Notes: generated by a model from the letters alone, not told the origin. DNA of 64,000 nucleotides from Rufibacter psychrotolerans (GCF_016924645.1 NZ_JAFFJV010000009.1:310001-374000); one strand, 5' to 3'; positions 51,092 through 60,268 are shown, numbered from the stretch's first letter. Numbers and translations: made by a program.

Positions 51092-52423
51092 TTAGATAAA
51101 GCGGTTGATCAGGTTCTCCAGGTATTCTTGACGGCCGCTTTGTACCGCTGGCTCCCCGTTCTCCACGGCATACGCGCGCAGGTCTTCCAGGGTCAGTTTG
51201 CCTTGCTCGTACTCCTGGCCTCTGCCGTTGTCAAAAGAAGCGTAGCGCTCCTGGCGCACTTTCAGGAAATCAGACTTCTGCAGGATGTTGTCGGCGGTGA
51301 TCAGGGCGCGGGCGAAGGTGTCGGCGCCGCCGATGTGGGCGTGGAACAGGTCGGCCGGGTCAGTGGAGTTTCTTCTGATCTTGGCATCGAAGTTCACGCC
51401 GCCGCCCTGCAGACCACCGGCCTGTAAGAACACCAGCATGGCCTCGGTAAGCTCGTTCAGGTTGTTCGGGAACTGGTCGGTATCCCAGCCGTTCTGGTAG
51501 TCGCCGCGGTTGGCGTCAATAGAGCCCAGTACGCCGGCATCGGCGGCCACCTGCAGCTCGTGCTGGAAGGTGTGGCCCGCCAGGGTGGCGTGGTTAACCT
51601 CAATGTTGATTTTGAAATCGCCCAACAGGTCATGCTGGCGCAGGAACCCGATCACGGTAGCGCAATCGTAGTCGTACTGGTGTTTGGTAGGCTCCATGGG
51701 CTTGGGCTCAATGAAGAACGTGCCTTTGAAGCCTTGTTTGCGGGCGTAATCTTTGGCAGTATGCAGGAAGCGGGCGAAGTGCTCCTGCTCGCGCTTCATG
51801 TCGGTGTTCAGCAGGGTCATGTAACCTTCGCGGCCACCCCAGAACACGTAGTTCTCACCACCCAGGGCAATGGTAGCGTCCAAGGCGGCTTTCACCTGGG
51901 CACCGGCGTGCGTTAATACGTGGAAGTCTGGGTTGGTGGAGGCACCGTTCATGTAACGGGCGTGCGAGAACACGTTGGCCGTTCCCCAAAGCAGTTTCAC
52001 GCCGCTCTCCTGCTGCTTCTGCAGGGCGTACTCTACCATGGTTTGCAGGCGACGCTCGTTCTCCACAATGTCATTGCCATAGTCTACCACGTCCACGTCA
52101 TGGAAGCAGTAGTAGGGCATGCCAATCTTGGTGATGAACTCAAACGCTGCATCCATTTTGGCCTTGGCGCGCTCAATCACATCTGAGCTGGCGTCCCAGG
52201 CGAAGTTGAGGGTAGGGCCCCCGAACGGATCTGATCCGTTGGCGTTGAAAGAGTGCCAGTAGGCCACCGCAAACTTAAAGTGCTCTTTCAGGGTTTTGCC
52301 CGCTACCACCCGGTTTTCGTCATACCAGCGGTACGCCAGCGGGTTGTCTGACTCCAGACCTTCAAACTTTATTTGACCTATTCCTTTGAAGTACTCTTGG
52401 TCTCCTAATGTGATTTTTGCCAT
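51092..52423 (-). CDS. xylA: Xylose isomerase
   Basis: A 443-residue enzyme that converts D-xylose to D-xylulose with two divalent metals. Conserved parts: [34 protein letters not shown] (catalytic His), [38 protein letters not shown] with the metal-binding Glu, [19 protein letters not shown] and GSIDANRGD. Standard family length. It lies 26 bases after xylB and before the porter gene in one operon. Confidence 0.97.
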   Translation of the reverse strand: MAKITLGDQEYFKGIGQIKFEGLESDNPLAYRWYDENRVVAGKTLKEHFKFAVAYWHSFNANGSDPFGGPTLNFAWDASSDVIERAKAKMDAAFEFITKIGMPYYCFHDVDVVDYGNDIVENERRLQTMVEYALQKQQESGVKLLWGTANVFSHARYMNGASTNPDFHVLTHAGAQVKAALDATIALGGENYVFWGGREGYMTLLNTDMKREQEHFARFLHTAKDYARKQGFKGTFFIEPKPMEPTKHQYDYDCATVIGFLRQHDLLGDFKINIEVNHATLAGHTFQHELQVAADAGVLGSIDANRGDYQNGWDTDQFPNNLNELTEAMLVFLQAGGLQGGGVNFDAKIRRNSTDPADLFHAHIGGADTFARALITADNILQKSDFLKVRQERYASFDNGRGQEYEQGKLTLEDLRAYAVENGEPAVQSGRQEYLENLINRFI

Positions 52424-52449
52424 GGTTTTGTGAAGTATGGTGTTGAAAA

Positions 52450-53931
52450 TTAGTTGCTTAGTTGTTTTTGTAATAAGGTTTTCCAGTCCTGGTAGGCGGC
52501 TTCGTAGGCCTGGGTCTGGGTGGGTTCTATCACTTTCAGGCGCTCAAAGCGGCTGAAGGCTTCCTGCGCCGAGGCGAATACCTGGGCCCCAATGCCGGCT
52601 CCCAGGGCCGCGCCCACGCTGCCGTCGTTCTGGTATAATTCCACCGGTACGTGGGTGGCGTTCACGAAGGCCTCGGCGAACAGTTCGCTCAGGAACATGT
52701 TGGCGTTGCCCGCCCGGATCACCTGCGGGTTCATGCCGTTCTCGCGCATGATGTCCAGCCCGTAGCGGAACGTGAAGGCGATGCCCTCTTGCACCGCCCG
52801 GAACACGTGGGCCCGGGAATGCAGGTTAAAGTCCAGGTGGTGGAACTGCGCGCCAATGATGCGGTTGTTGAACACGCGCTCGGCCCCGTTCCCGAACGGG
52901 AAGATGCGCAGCCCCTGGCTGCCTACCGGCGTTTTCAAGGCTTCCTGGTTCATCTGCGGGTAGCTAAGGCCCTGGCCCATGTTTTCCTTCACCCAACTGT
53001 TCATGATGCCCGTGCCGTTGATGTTCATGAGCACGCCTACGCGCTTAGAGGCTGGGGTGTAGTTCACGTGCGCGAAGGTGTTCACGCGTGACTGGGGGTC
53101 ATACACCAGCTGGTCGCTCACGCCGTAGATCACGCCCGAAGTACCGGCGGTGGCGGCCACCTCGCCGGGGTTGAGCACGTTCAGGGAAAGGGCGTTGTTG
53201 GGCTGGTCGCCCGATTTGTAGGCCACCGGAATGCCCGCTTTCAGGGAGAGGGTAGAAGCTACCTCCGGCTTCACCTGGCCGTGCGAGGAGAAGAGCGGCC
53301 GTACCTCGGGGATAATGTCTGCCCCAAACCCGAAGAAGTTCATGACATCGGCCGACACCTCGTCTTTCTGGAAATCCCAGAAAATCCCTTCCGAGAGGGC
53401 CGAGGCGCTGGTGGTGATGTCGCCCGTCAGCTTCATGGCAATGTAGTCGCCGGGTAGCATGATTTTGTAGATCTTGCTGAACGTTTCGGGCTCGTTTTCC
53501 TTCACCCAGGCCAATTTGGCGGCGGTGAAGTTACCCGGCGAGTTCAGCAACCGCGATAGGCTCTGCTCCTGGCCGATGTGCTCAAACGCCTGGTTGCCGT
53601 AGGGCACCGCGCGGCTATCGCACCAGATGATGGAGTCGCGCAGCACGTTCTGGTTTTGGTCCACCACCACCAGGCCGTGCATCTGGTAGGCAATGCCGAT
53701 GGCGCCAATGTCCTGGGGGTTGTACGCCCCGGTGGCGTTCACTTTCCGGATGGCCTGTTGGGTATGCTCCCACCACATCTCGGGCGACTGTTCTGCCCAG
53801 CCGGGTTGCAGGGAGGTGATTTTGGATTCCGTGTCGGGGTACTGGGCCGAGGCCAGGCTTTTCTGGGTATTAGCGTCTACCACAGAGACTTTGATGGAGG
53901 AGGTACCTACGTCTATTCCTAATAAGAGCAT
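52450..53931 (-). CDS. xylB: Xylulokinase
   Basis: A 493-residue FGGY-family kinase that phosphorylates D-xylulose. Hallmarks: [17 protein letters not shown] at the N terminus, [45 protein letters not shown] and the C-terminal [20 protein letters not shown]. It is the first gene of the xyl operon. Two perfect palindromes, 54011-54028 and 54031-54042, lie 80-110 bases upstream and are candidate operators for the divergently encoded LacI regulator. Confidence 0.96.
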   Translation of the reverse strand: MLLLGIDVGTSSIKVSVVDANTQKSLASAQYPDTESKITSLQPGWAEQSPEMWWEHTQQAIRKVNATGAYNPQDIGAIGIAYQMHGLVVVDQNQNVLRDSIIWCDSRAVPYGNQAFEHIGQEQSLSRLLNSPGNFTAAKLAWVKENEPETFSKIYKIMLPGDYIAMKLTGDITTSASALSEGIFWDFQKDEVSADVMNFFGFGADIIPEVRPLFSSHGQVKPEVASTLSLKAGIPVAYKSGDQPNNALSLNVLNPGEVAATAGTSGVIYGVSDQLVYDPQSRVNTFAHVNYTPASKRVGVLMNINGTGIMNSWVKENMGQGLSYPQMNQEALKTPVGSQGLRIFPFGNGAERVFNNRIIGAQFHHLDFNLHSRAHVFRAVQEGIAFTFRYGLDIMRENGMNPQVIRAGNANMFLSELFAEAFVNATHVPVELYQNDGSVGAALGAGIGAQVFASAQEAFSRFERLKVIEPTQTQAYEAAYQDWKTLLQKQLSN

Positions 53932-54314
53932 ACAGGACTTTGGTTCTTAGTGAGCGGTTTACGCGGGCAAGTGCTTGCGTAAGAGGTACGGATTCCTCTG
54001 GATTCAGATTTATGCCAACGTTGGCATAAGTTTACGCGTAAATTTTGAGAATAGAAAATTTATGTTCCAATTTCCTGCTTTTTCTTACAAAAAAAGGCCG
54101 GTTTGCCGGGGTTTGCCGCCAACTTTCTATTTTAGTCCTGTCTTCGCCGAGCTTTTTACGGGGCTAGAAAACATGAGAATGCAAGAAAACAGCTATATTG
54201 GTCACCTGTTTAGTAGCCGTTTTTCAGGGTTTTTCCTAAAACCATAAGGAATAGCGCAGTTGGTTAGCATTTTCTGAACGGCGTGGGCTGCCCCATGCGT
54301 ACATCTCTGTTAAG
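53932..54314. promoter_or_regulatory. Divergent xylB/LacI region with candidate operators
   Basis: TATGCCAACGTTGGCATA at 54011-54028 is a perfect 18-bp palindrome with a central CG, as in LacI-type operators. TTTACGCGTAAA at 54031-54042 is a perfect 12-bp palindrome two bases away. The nonamer GTTTACGCG occurs at 54030-54038 and again at 53957-53965, just upstream of xylB. The degenerate palindrome at 54219-54242 (GTTTT/AAAAC with AGG/CCT) lies near the regulator gene. No clean promoter could be assigned. Confidence 0.55.
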
Positions 54315-55334
54315 TTGAAAAAGACCACCATCCACGACATTGCCCGCGAGTTAGATGTAACGTTCTCCACCGTGGCCCGGGCCCTCAACGACCACCCGGC
54401 CATCAGCGCGGCCACCAAGGCGGCCGTGCTGGAAACCGCCAAGCGCCTCAATTACCAGCAGAACAAACTGGCCTCCTCGCTCCGGTCGGGCCGTACCAAC
54501 GTCATCGGCATCATTGTGCCCAGCCTGGATACCAGCTTCTTCAGCTCGGTGGTGCACGGCATTGAGAAGGTGATGAACGAGAACGGCTACAACATCCTGC
54601 TGTACCAAACCGGCGAGTCGCTCTCTCAGGAGCAGAAAGGCCTGGAGACCTTCCTGCAGTCCAGGGTAGACGGCATCCTGTCGTCGGTTTCGGCTGAGGC
54701 CGAGGGCTCAGAGCTCTACTCAGAACTGCGGAAACGCCAGGTGCCGCTCCTGTTCTTTGACCGGGCCATCAAGGAATTGGCGGTCCCCTCGGTCACCATC
54801 AACGACTACCAGGGAGGCTATGCCGCCACCGAACACCTGATCAAGCAGGGCTACCAGCGCATTGCGCACATCACCTCAGACCAGAACCTGACCATCTTCA
54901 ATGAACGGTACCGGGGCTACCGCGACGCCCTGCACGACCACGGGCTTTCCGTTTCCAAAAAGTTGATCTTCAAGGGAAAGATAGCCCTGGAACTGGGCAA
55001 GGCCTCGGTGCAGCAGTTGTTAAAGGACAAAGTGGCGTTTGATGCGGTTTTCTCGGCGGAGGACTACACCGCCATGGGGGCCCTGCAACAGCTGCTGGAA
55101 GCCGGCATCCGGGTACCCGAGCAGGTGGGCGTGGTGGGTTTCGCCAACGAGGCGTTCGGGGCGTTCGTGACGCCTTCCCTTTCTACCATAGACCAGCAAA
55201 CCGTGCGCATGGGCGAGGAGACCGCCCGCTTGTTCCTGAAACTCTGCGGCAGCAAAGACTTCTATGGCTCAGCCCCCGAGCGCATTGTCCTGGACCCCAT
55301 CCTGGTTCCCCGTAAATCGTCCCAGCCCCAGTAG
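54315..55334 (+). CDS. LacI-family transcriptional regulator 2 (TTG start)
   Basis: A 339-residue regulator whose reading frame starts with TTG at 54315; no in-frame ATG or GTG gives a plausible N terminus (the ATG at 54295 is in another frame). The helix-turn-helix begins at once: KTTIHDIARELDVTFSTVAR with the hinge ALNDHPAISAATKAAV. The sensor domain follows (GIIVPSLDTSFFSSVVHGIE, VDGILSSVSAEA, DAVFSAEDYTAMGAL). It is divergent from the xylose operon, whose upstream region carries perfect palindromes, so D-xylose-responsive repression of xylB-xylA-porter is likely. Confidence 0.9.
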   Translation: MKKTTIHDIARELDVTFSTVARALNDHPAISAATKAAVLETAKRLNYQQNKLASSLRSGRTNVIGIIVPSLDTSFFSSVVHGIEKVMNENGYNILLYQTGESLSQEQKGLETFLQSRVDGILSSVSAEAEGSELYSELRKRQVPLLFFDRAIKELAVPSVTINDYQGGYAATEHLIKQGYQRIAHITSDQNLTIFNERYRGYRDALHDHGLSVSKKLIFKGKIALELGKASVQQLLKDKVAFDAVFSAEDYTAMGALQQLLEAGIRVPEQVGVVGFANEAFGAFVTPSLSTIDQQTVRMGEETARLFLKLCGSKDFYGSAPERIVLDPILVPRKSSQPQ

Positions 55335-55785
55335 CGGTTCTGTTTTTGCCGCTGTTTTGAGGCTCTTTTTAAAGAACTAGGCCATAAACAGGCAAAAGGC
55401 CAAGTACCCAATGCCGTTGAAGCTATGTCGGTTATTTAGCCCCAAAATCGCCCTCGCTCGCCTCTGGCGAGTGTGAGTCATTGGGCGGCGTCCCGCCGCT
55501 TGGGTTGTATAAACTCCTTCATCATCCCCATCATCCCCAAACTTTGCCTAGTGGCCAGAGGCCACCTGATAGCGCACACTCGCCAGAGGCGAGCGAGGGA
55601 TAAAATTGTATGGGTGGCTGGGCTACAGGACACTGCACAAGGGAGCACAAGAAAGAGAAGAACGGGAGGTGGTGTGTCTTTATCTTATTTATTATGTAAA
55701 GTATCTAGCTAGGCTTTCCATCTTTTCTCAGTATACTGGACCAGGCCGCAGGAGGATATTCCCAATGAACCGTTAATTTTGCAGC
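55335..55785. other. Intergenic stretch with palindrome and nested inverted repeat
   Basis: About 450 bases with no gene. A palindrome family copy lies at 55353-55392 (CTGTTT/AAACAG ends, imperfect middle), 19 bases after the regulator stop. A nested inverted repeat occupies 55451-55599 and is listed separately. The last 180 bases before the next gene show nothing distinct. Confidence 0.5.
55451..55599. repeat. Nested inverted repeat made of four mini-hairpins
   Basis: Outer arms of 25 bases (55451-55475 and 55575-55599) are perfect reverse complements. Each arm folds by itself: CTCGCC-TCT-GGCGAG on the left and CTCGCC-AGA-GGCGAG on the right. Between them are GCGGCG-TCC-CGCCGC (55485-55499) and GTGGCC-AGA-GGCCAC (55551-55565). 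All four are 6-bp stems with 3-base loops, and GCCAGAGGC occurs three times counting both strands. This resembles REP-type elements. Confidence 0.75.
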
Positions 55786-56655
55786 ATGGGTTTGAACATG
55801 GCATCACTGGCATCGGGGAGTAACGGCAATTGCTATTACGTGGGGAATGAAAAGGAGGCGGTCTTGGTGGATGTGGGCATTTCGTGCCGCGAGACCGAGA
55901 GGCGCATGCAGCGGCTGGGGCTCTCCATGGAGAAGGTAAAAGCCATCTTCATTTCCCATGAGCACACAGACCACATCAAGGGCTTACCAGTCATAGCCAA
56001 GAAGTACAAGATACCGGTGTACATCACGCCGGCCACCTTGCAGGGGCTGCGCGGTGGGGTGGAGCCACAGCTGGTGCGGGCTTTCCGGGGGTACGAGCCC
56101 GTGGAGGTGGGCGGCCTGTCCGTTACCGCTTTCCCCAAGTACCACGATGCCGCCGACCCACACAGCTTCATTGTTTCGGGCGGAGGGATCAACGTGGGCG
56201 TGTTTACCGATATCGGAACGCCCTGTGACCACGTTATCCGCAACTTCCAACAGTGCCACGCCGCCTTTCTGGAAACCAATTACGACGATGACCTGCTGGA
56301 CCGGGGGCATTACCCGTACCACCTGAAAGCCCGAATCAGGGGAAACCACGGGCACCTCTCTAACCGGCAGGCGCTCAATCTTTTCACCGGCTACAAACCC
56401 GAATTCATGAGCCATGTGTTGCTGGGCCATTTGTCCAGGGACAACAACCACCCGGGGCTGGTGCAGGAATTGTTCACTGCGCACGCTCAGGACACGCTGG
56501 TGGTGGTGGCCTCCAGGTATGAGGAAACCAGCGTGTATCATATTGAAGGAGACCCTATCCCTCTTGCCGAGCGCCCCGTGGTAGCCCCTGTGCCAGAGGC
56601 AGTGCCTGCGCCCAGCCCACCTGTAGTGCAGCAGCTATCGCTTGAGCTGTTCTAA
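55786..56655 (+). CDS. WalJ/YycJ-type metallo-beta-lactamase-fold protein
   Basis: A 289-residue metallo-hydrolase. The metal-binding motif HEHTDH lies at residues 58-63, and SLASGSNGNCYYV at the start with FPKYHDAADPHSFIV, VFTDIGTP, FLETNYDDDLL and LGHLSRDNNHPGL match the WalJ/YycJ family. A Bacillus member has been described as a double-stranded DNA exonuclease linked to mismatch repair. The C terminus has a Pro/Val/Ala linker (PVPEAVPAPSPPVV) and ends in QLSLELF, which fits the QLxLxL pattern of beta-sliding-clamp binding peptides. ATG 55798 is an alternative start. Confidence 0.85.
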   Translation: MGLNMASLASGSNGNCYYVGNEKEAVLVDVGISCRETERRMQRLGLSMEKVKAIFISHEHTDHIKGLPVIAKKYKIPVYITPATLQGLRGGVEPQLVRAFRGYEPVEVGGLSVTAFPKYHDAADPHSFIVSGGGINVGVFTDIGTPCDHVIRNFQQCHAAFLETNYDDDLLDRGHYPYHLKARIRGNHGHLSNRQALNLFTGYKPEFMSHVLLGHLSRDNNHPGLVQELFTAHAQDTLVVVASRYEETSVYHIEGDPIPLAERPVVAPVPEAVPAPSPPVVQQLSLELF

Positions 56656-56884
56656 CCCCACTTAGTCTTTAAGGAGAAAGGGGGACTTCGCGGGCGCTCA
56701 GCTTAGAAAGTTGGACTGGAGCGGGAGATGGTTGAAGCCCATAGCAGGTAACGATCTAAGTAGAAGCCTGTAGAATCCTCCATTCAGCCTACTTCTTCTG
56801 CACAAGTTGTGTTTTTAGGCCAACCTTAGAAATGCTTCCTACGTTTTGATACCCATATACCAACTTATTAACCCAAATAAAGCT

Positions 56885-57211
56885 ATGGACGTATCAAACT
56901 TGAAAGAAAAAGCTGACAACTTTAACCCAGACCATAAAGAAGGACCAGTAGCTCGCCACATTGAGGAGTATACTGCCAAGTTGCCTTCTGATTTGTTCCT
57001 GTGGGCTGCCCTTGGATCAATGGCTGTTTCGGCTACCCTGAAAATCATGAAAAAAGATGACGAAGCGCTGTTTGTAGGACAATGGCCCGCGCCTTTCCTG
57101 CTGCTGGGGCTATACAATAAGCTTGTAAAAGTGAAAGGCTCAGACGGCGAGAAAGACGGTCCAAACCGTCCGGCCGGCGCTAACGCCGAGGTAAGAGGCG
57201 CCGGACGTTAA
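56885..57211 (+). CDS. Small membrane protein of unknown function
   Basis: The start is ATG 56885, giving 108 residues (MDVSNLKEKADNFNPDHKEG); the frame is open further upstream but the added residues look unnatural. After a charged N-terminal part there are two hydrophobic segments, LFLWAALGSMAVSATL and APFLLLGLYNKLV, separated by a short charged loop KIMKKDDEALF, and then a hydrophilic tail. I do not recognise a family. It is a separate gene between the WalJ-type gene and the convergent helicase gene. Confidence 0.65.
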   Translation: MDVSNLKEKADNFNPDHKEGPVARHIEEYTAKLPSDLFLWAALGSMAVSATLKIMKKDDEALFVGQWPAPFLLLGLYNKLVKVKGSDGEKDGPNRPAGANAEVRGAGR

Positions 57212-57222
57212 TTCGACCCATC

Positions 57223-57272
57223 GCCCAAAACCACAAAGGGGAAGCATTTGCTTCCCCTTTGTGGTTTTGGGC
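57223..57272. terminator. 23-bp perfect hairpin between convergent genes
   Basis: Arms 57223-57245 and 57250-57272 are perfectly complementary around ATTT. It begins 11 bases after the small membrane protein gene. There is no long T-run after it on either strand, so terminator function is inferred from position. It overlaps the palindrome at 57265-57298 by eight bases. Confidence 0.6.
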
Positions 57273-57298
57273 CTGTTTTGCCAGAAATCGGCCCAAAA
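57265..57298. repeat. Intergenic palindrome, family copy 13, overlapping the hairpin
   Basis: TTTTGGGCC (57265-57273) pairs with GGCCCAAAA (57290-57298), and an inner TTT/AAA with one G-T wobble closes around GCCAG-type loop. It shares TTTTGGGC (57265-57272) with the preceding hairpin, so the two cannot form together in one RNA. It lies 29 bases beyond the helicase stop. Confidence 0.7.
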
Positions 57299-57326
57299 CA
57301 GAAAGGTTGCGTTGGCCCTGGAAACG

Positions 57327-59876
57327 CTAGGGCTGGGGCCTTTTCTTGGTGCCCCTAGTGGGAGGTGCCGAGAGCGGGTCATCGGGCCAGTGGTGTTTGG
57401 GGTAGCGGCCGCGCAGGTCTTTTCTAACGTCAAAGTAGCCGGTGCTCCAGAAGCTGCGCAGGTCGCGGGTGACCTGTACGGGGCGGGAAGCCGGGGAGAG
57501 CAGGTGCATGAGCACCGGCACCTTGCCGCCGCCAATACGCGGCGTATCCAGCAGCCCGAAGACTTCCTGCAAACGCACGGCCAGCACGGGGGCGTTCACG
57601 TCTGCATAATCCAGGGCGATGCGTGAGCCGCTAGGCACTTCCAGGTGGGAAGGAGCCAACCGGTCCATTTCCTGCCGCTGTTCCCAGGTCAGATCGGCCA
57701 GCAGAATCTCCTTAAAATCTAATCTAGCCACCTGGTCCAGGGTTCTCAAGCCTACCAGGTGCGGCAGCAGCCATTCTTCCAGGGTCGCCTCCAGGTGCGG
57801 TTCAGAGACATCGGGCCATTGGTCGGGCCACAAGTGGTGCAGAAACGCCAATCGCCTAAGCGTTTTTTGGGCATCCTCCGACCACGGCAAACGCTGAATC
57901 CCTTTTTCCTGCAGACCTTGCAAGAGCGCTTGGGCTACGGTCTCCTGGTCTGGGTTCTGAAGGGTGGTTTCCTCTAGAATCAAGGCTCCCAAACGGGTAA
58001 TCTGCCGGGCGACCACTTTTTCAGTAGCGGCATCCCAGCGTACCTCCTGTACTTTCTCCAGCTGGCCGGCAAAGTGTTGGAGCAACTCTTCCCTGGAAAC
58101 AGGGGCGGCGGTGAGCACCCGGGGTTTGTTGCCCAGCTCCAGGTGCGCCACGGCGTAGAACTCGGCTTCGCCGAACAACTCGGTTTGCAGGGAGGCCCGC
58201 TGCCCTGAGACCAGTCGCACCCGGCCGGAAGCCTCGCGCTGGGCCAGCCGGTCGGGGTAGGCCAGGGCGGTCAGCAGTCCGGTGGCATCCAGGTTGAGGG
58301 GCGCCCGTTTCTCTTTGATCCGCTGCCGAAGGTTCTGGGCCTGTTCCCGTATTTTCCGGACGGTATTGGCGTCTACGGTGTACCCCGGCGTAAGCGGGGA
58401 CTGGCCGTCTAAGATCTCCAGGCGTAGGGGCAAATCTGGGAGCGGGTCTGCCCAGGAAATCTGCAGGGGCTTGAGAATGTCACGGTCCGAGAGGAGGGCA
58501 GCCAAGTCGCAGGCGGTGGTGCCCAGCCCCAAGGCATGTCCGCGCATGACCAGATGCCCTAAGCGGGGCGATAACCCCAGAGCGGCCAGGGCTTTCCCGT
58601 GGGCGGTGGCTTTCCCGTTCTGATCAAGGGCTTCTAACCGAACCAACAGGTCGCGGGCCAGAGCCAGCGCAGCCGCGGGCGGAGTGTCCAGCCATTTCAG
58701 ATCGGTGGCCTCCTTTGCGCCCCAAATGGCAAGTTCCAGGGCCAGACCGGTTAAGTCGGCCTCGCAGATCTCGGGCGTCTGGCGGTCGGCGAGCTGTAGT
58801 TGGTCGGCCGAGGACCACATGCGGTAGCACACGCCCGGCCCTAAACGGCCCGCCCGGCCCCGGCGCTGGTCGGCTGCGGCCAGGGAGACCGGAATGGTGG
58901 CCAACGTAGTGAGCCCAATGCGCGGCACGAATTTGGGCACGCGGGCGTACCCGCCGTCAATTACCACTTTCACGCCCTCAATGGTCAAACTGGTTTCGGC
59001 GATGCTGGTGGCCAGCACTACTTTGCGCCTTCCGGCCGGAGCAGGCCGAATGGCGGCTAGTTGCTGCGACAGATTCAAGTCGCCGTGCAACAGGTGCAGG
59101 TCAATCGTAGACGGCAGTTTTTCTTCCAGCGCTTGGGCTACGCGGCGCATCTCGCCCATGCCGGGCAAAAAGACCAGTACATCGCCCCCGGGTTCCTGCG
59201 CCAGTGCTTGACGGATGGCTTTGGGTACCAGGTTGTTCAGGCGTTCTGCCGGACGGTGGCCGGCCGAGGCGACTTCGGCGGGGGAAAGGTACTTTGTTTC
59301 TACGGGGAATTGGCGGCCCTCGCTTTTCACCACGGGCGCTTCCAGCCAGGTAGCCACCGACTCGGCATCCAGGGTGGCACTCATCACCAACAGGCGCAGG
59401 TCGGGGCGCAACACAGCTTGGGCATCCAGAGCCAAAGCCAAGCCTACATCAGCTTGAAGGCTGCGTTCATGGAACTCATCGAAGATAATGGCGGCAATGC
59501 CTTCCAGGGCCGGATCGCTCTGCAGCAGGCGCGTGAGGATTCCCTCGGTGACTACCTCAATCTGGGTTTTGTCCGAAACGATGTGCTCCATGCGCACCCA
59601 ATAGCCCACGGTCTGGCCTACTTCCTCGCCCAACAGATCAGACATGCGCTGGGCGGCGGCCCGGGCGGCCAACCGGCGGGGTTCCAGCATGAGGACCTTG
59701 CCGCCGGCGCGCCATTCTGCCTCCAGCAAGGCCAGGGGCACCAACGTGGTTTTCCCGGCTCCGGGAGGCGCCTCCAACACGGCGCGGGTGTTTGTTTCTA
59801 ACGCCGAAACCAGTCTGGGAAGCGCTTCCTTGACGGGCAATTCGGGTAAACTGGATAGGAGGGAGCTACGTGACAT
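57327..59876 (-). CDS. hrpB: ATP-dependent helicase HrpB
   Basis: An 849-residue DExH-box helicase. Motif I is APPGAGKTT (about 37-45), motif II IIFDEFHERSLQAD, motif III VMSATLD and motif VI QRRGRAGRLGPGVCYRMW. The HA2 and HrpB-specific C-terminal domains complete the usual length, ending GRYPKHHWPDDPLSAPPTRG. HrpB is widespread in bacteria, and its RNA substrate is not firmly known. The gene stands alone on the minus strand. Confidence 0.95.
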   Translation of the reverse strand: MSRSSLLSSLPELPVKEALPRLVSALETNTRAVLEAPPGAGKTTLVPLALLEAEWRAGGKVLMLEPRRLAARAAAQRMSDLLGEEVGQTVGYWVRMEHIVSDKTQIEVVTEGILTRLLQSDPALEGIAAIIFDEFHERSLQADVGLALALDAQAVLRPDLRLLVMSATLDAESVATWLEAPVVKSEGRQFPVETKYLSPAEVASAGHRPAERLNNLVPKAIRQALAQEPGGDVLVFLPGMGEMRRVAQALEEKLPSTIDLHLLHGDLNLSQQLAAIRPAPAGRRKVVLATSIAETSLTIEGVKVVIDGGYARVPKFVPRIGLTTLATIPVSLAAADQRRGRAGRLGPGVCYRMWSSADQLQLADRQTPEICEADLTGLALELAIWGAKEATDLKWLDTPPAAALALARDLLVRLEALDQNGKATAHGKALAALGLSPRLGHLVMRGHALGLGTTACDLAALLSDRDILKPLQISWADPLPDLPLRLEILDGQSPLTPGYTVDANTVRKIREQAQNLRQRIKEKRAPLNLDATGLLTALAYPDRLAQREASGRVRLVSGQRASLQTELFGEAEFYAVAHLELGNKPRVLTAAPVSREELLQHFAGQLEKVQEVRWDAATEKVVARQITRLGALILEETTLQNPDQETVAQALLQGLQEKGIQRLPWSEDAQKTLRRLAFLHHLWPDQWPDVSEPHLEATLEEWLLPHLVGLRTLDQVARLDFKEILLADLTWEQRQEMDRLAPSHLEVPSGSRIALDYADVNAPVLAVRLQEVFGLLDTPRIGGGKVPVLMHLLSPASRPVQVTRDLRSFWSTGYFDVRKDLRGRYPKHHWPDDPLSAPPTRGTKKRPQP

Positions 59877-60111
59877 GTACCCGCAAATTTCCGGATTCTC
59901 CCGCTAAAGTCCTTACCTCCCCAGTATTTTCTTCCGCAGGTGATCATGATCTAGGCAGAGCATTCTGTTTCAGGGGGCTTTTCAGGAAAAGAGGCTGTTT
60001 TTACGGAGTAGCGGTTGCCACTGGGAGCCACTGCCGGTGGAGGGCTTGGCGGTTGAGTGGGAATTTAAAGGGACGGAAGCTGGATGCGATAATGCAAACT
60101 GCGGTGTGCTT

Positions 60112-60268
60112 AAACCCACCCCCGCCCCTCCCAGGAGGGGAGTTTCTGCACTTGTAATTCTTTCTTTTAGGAAGAAAACTAATCTATTGGTGGGCAACTT
60201 CTATCTTCTGAAACTAACCAACCGCCTAAGTGGGAAACTCCCCTCCTGGGAGGGGCGGGGGTGGGTTA
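60112..60268. repeat. Long inverted repeat, 34-base arms
   Basis: Arms 60112-60145 and 60235-60268 are complementary at 33 of 34 positions, separated by 89 bases. Each arm contains CCCCTCC-CA-GGAGGGG, which can fold on its own. The arm sequence (CACCCCCGCCCCTCC...) resembles repeats seen between genes in other Bacteroidota, from memory. Confidence 0.75.

Noticed and set aside
38824..55422. Shared 13-mer CAATGCCGTTGAA at 38824-38836 and 55410-55422
   Set aside because: Two copies only, in unrelated surroundings; probably chance.
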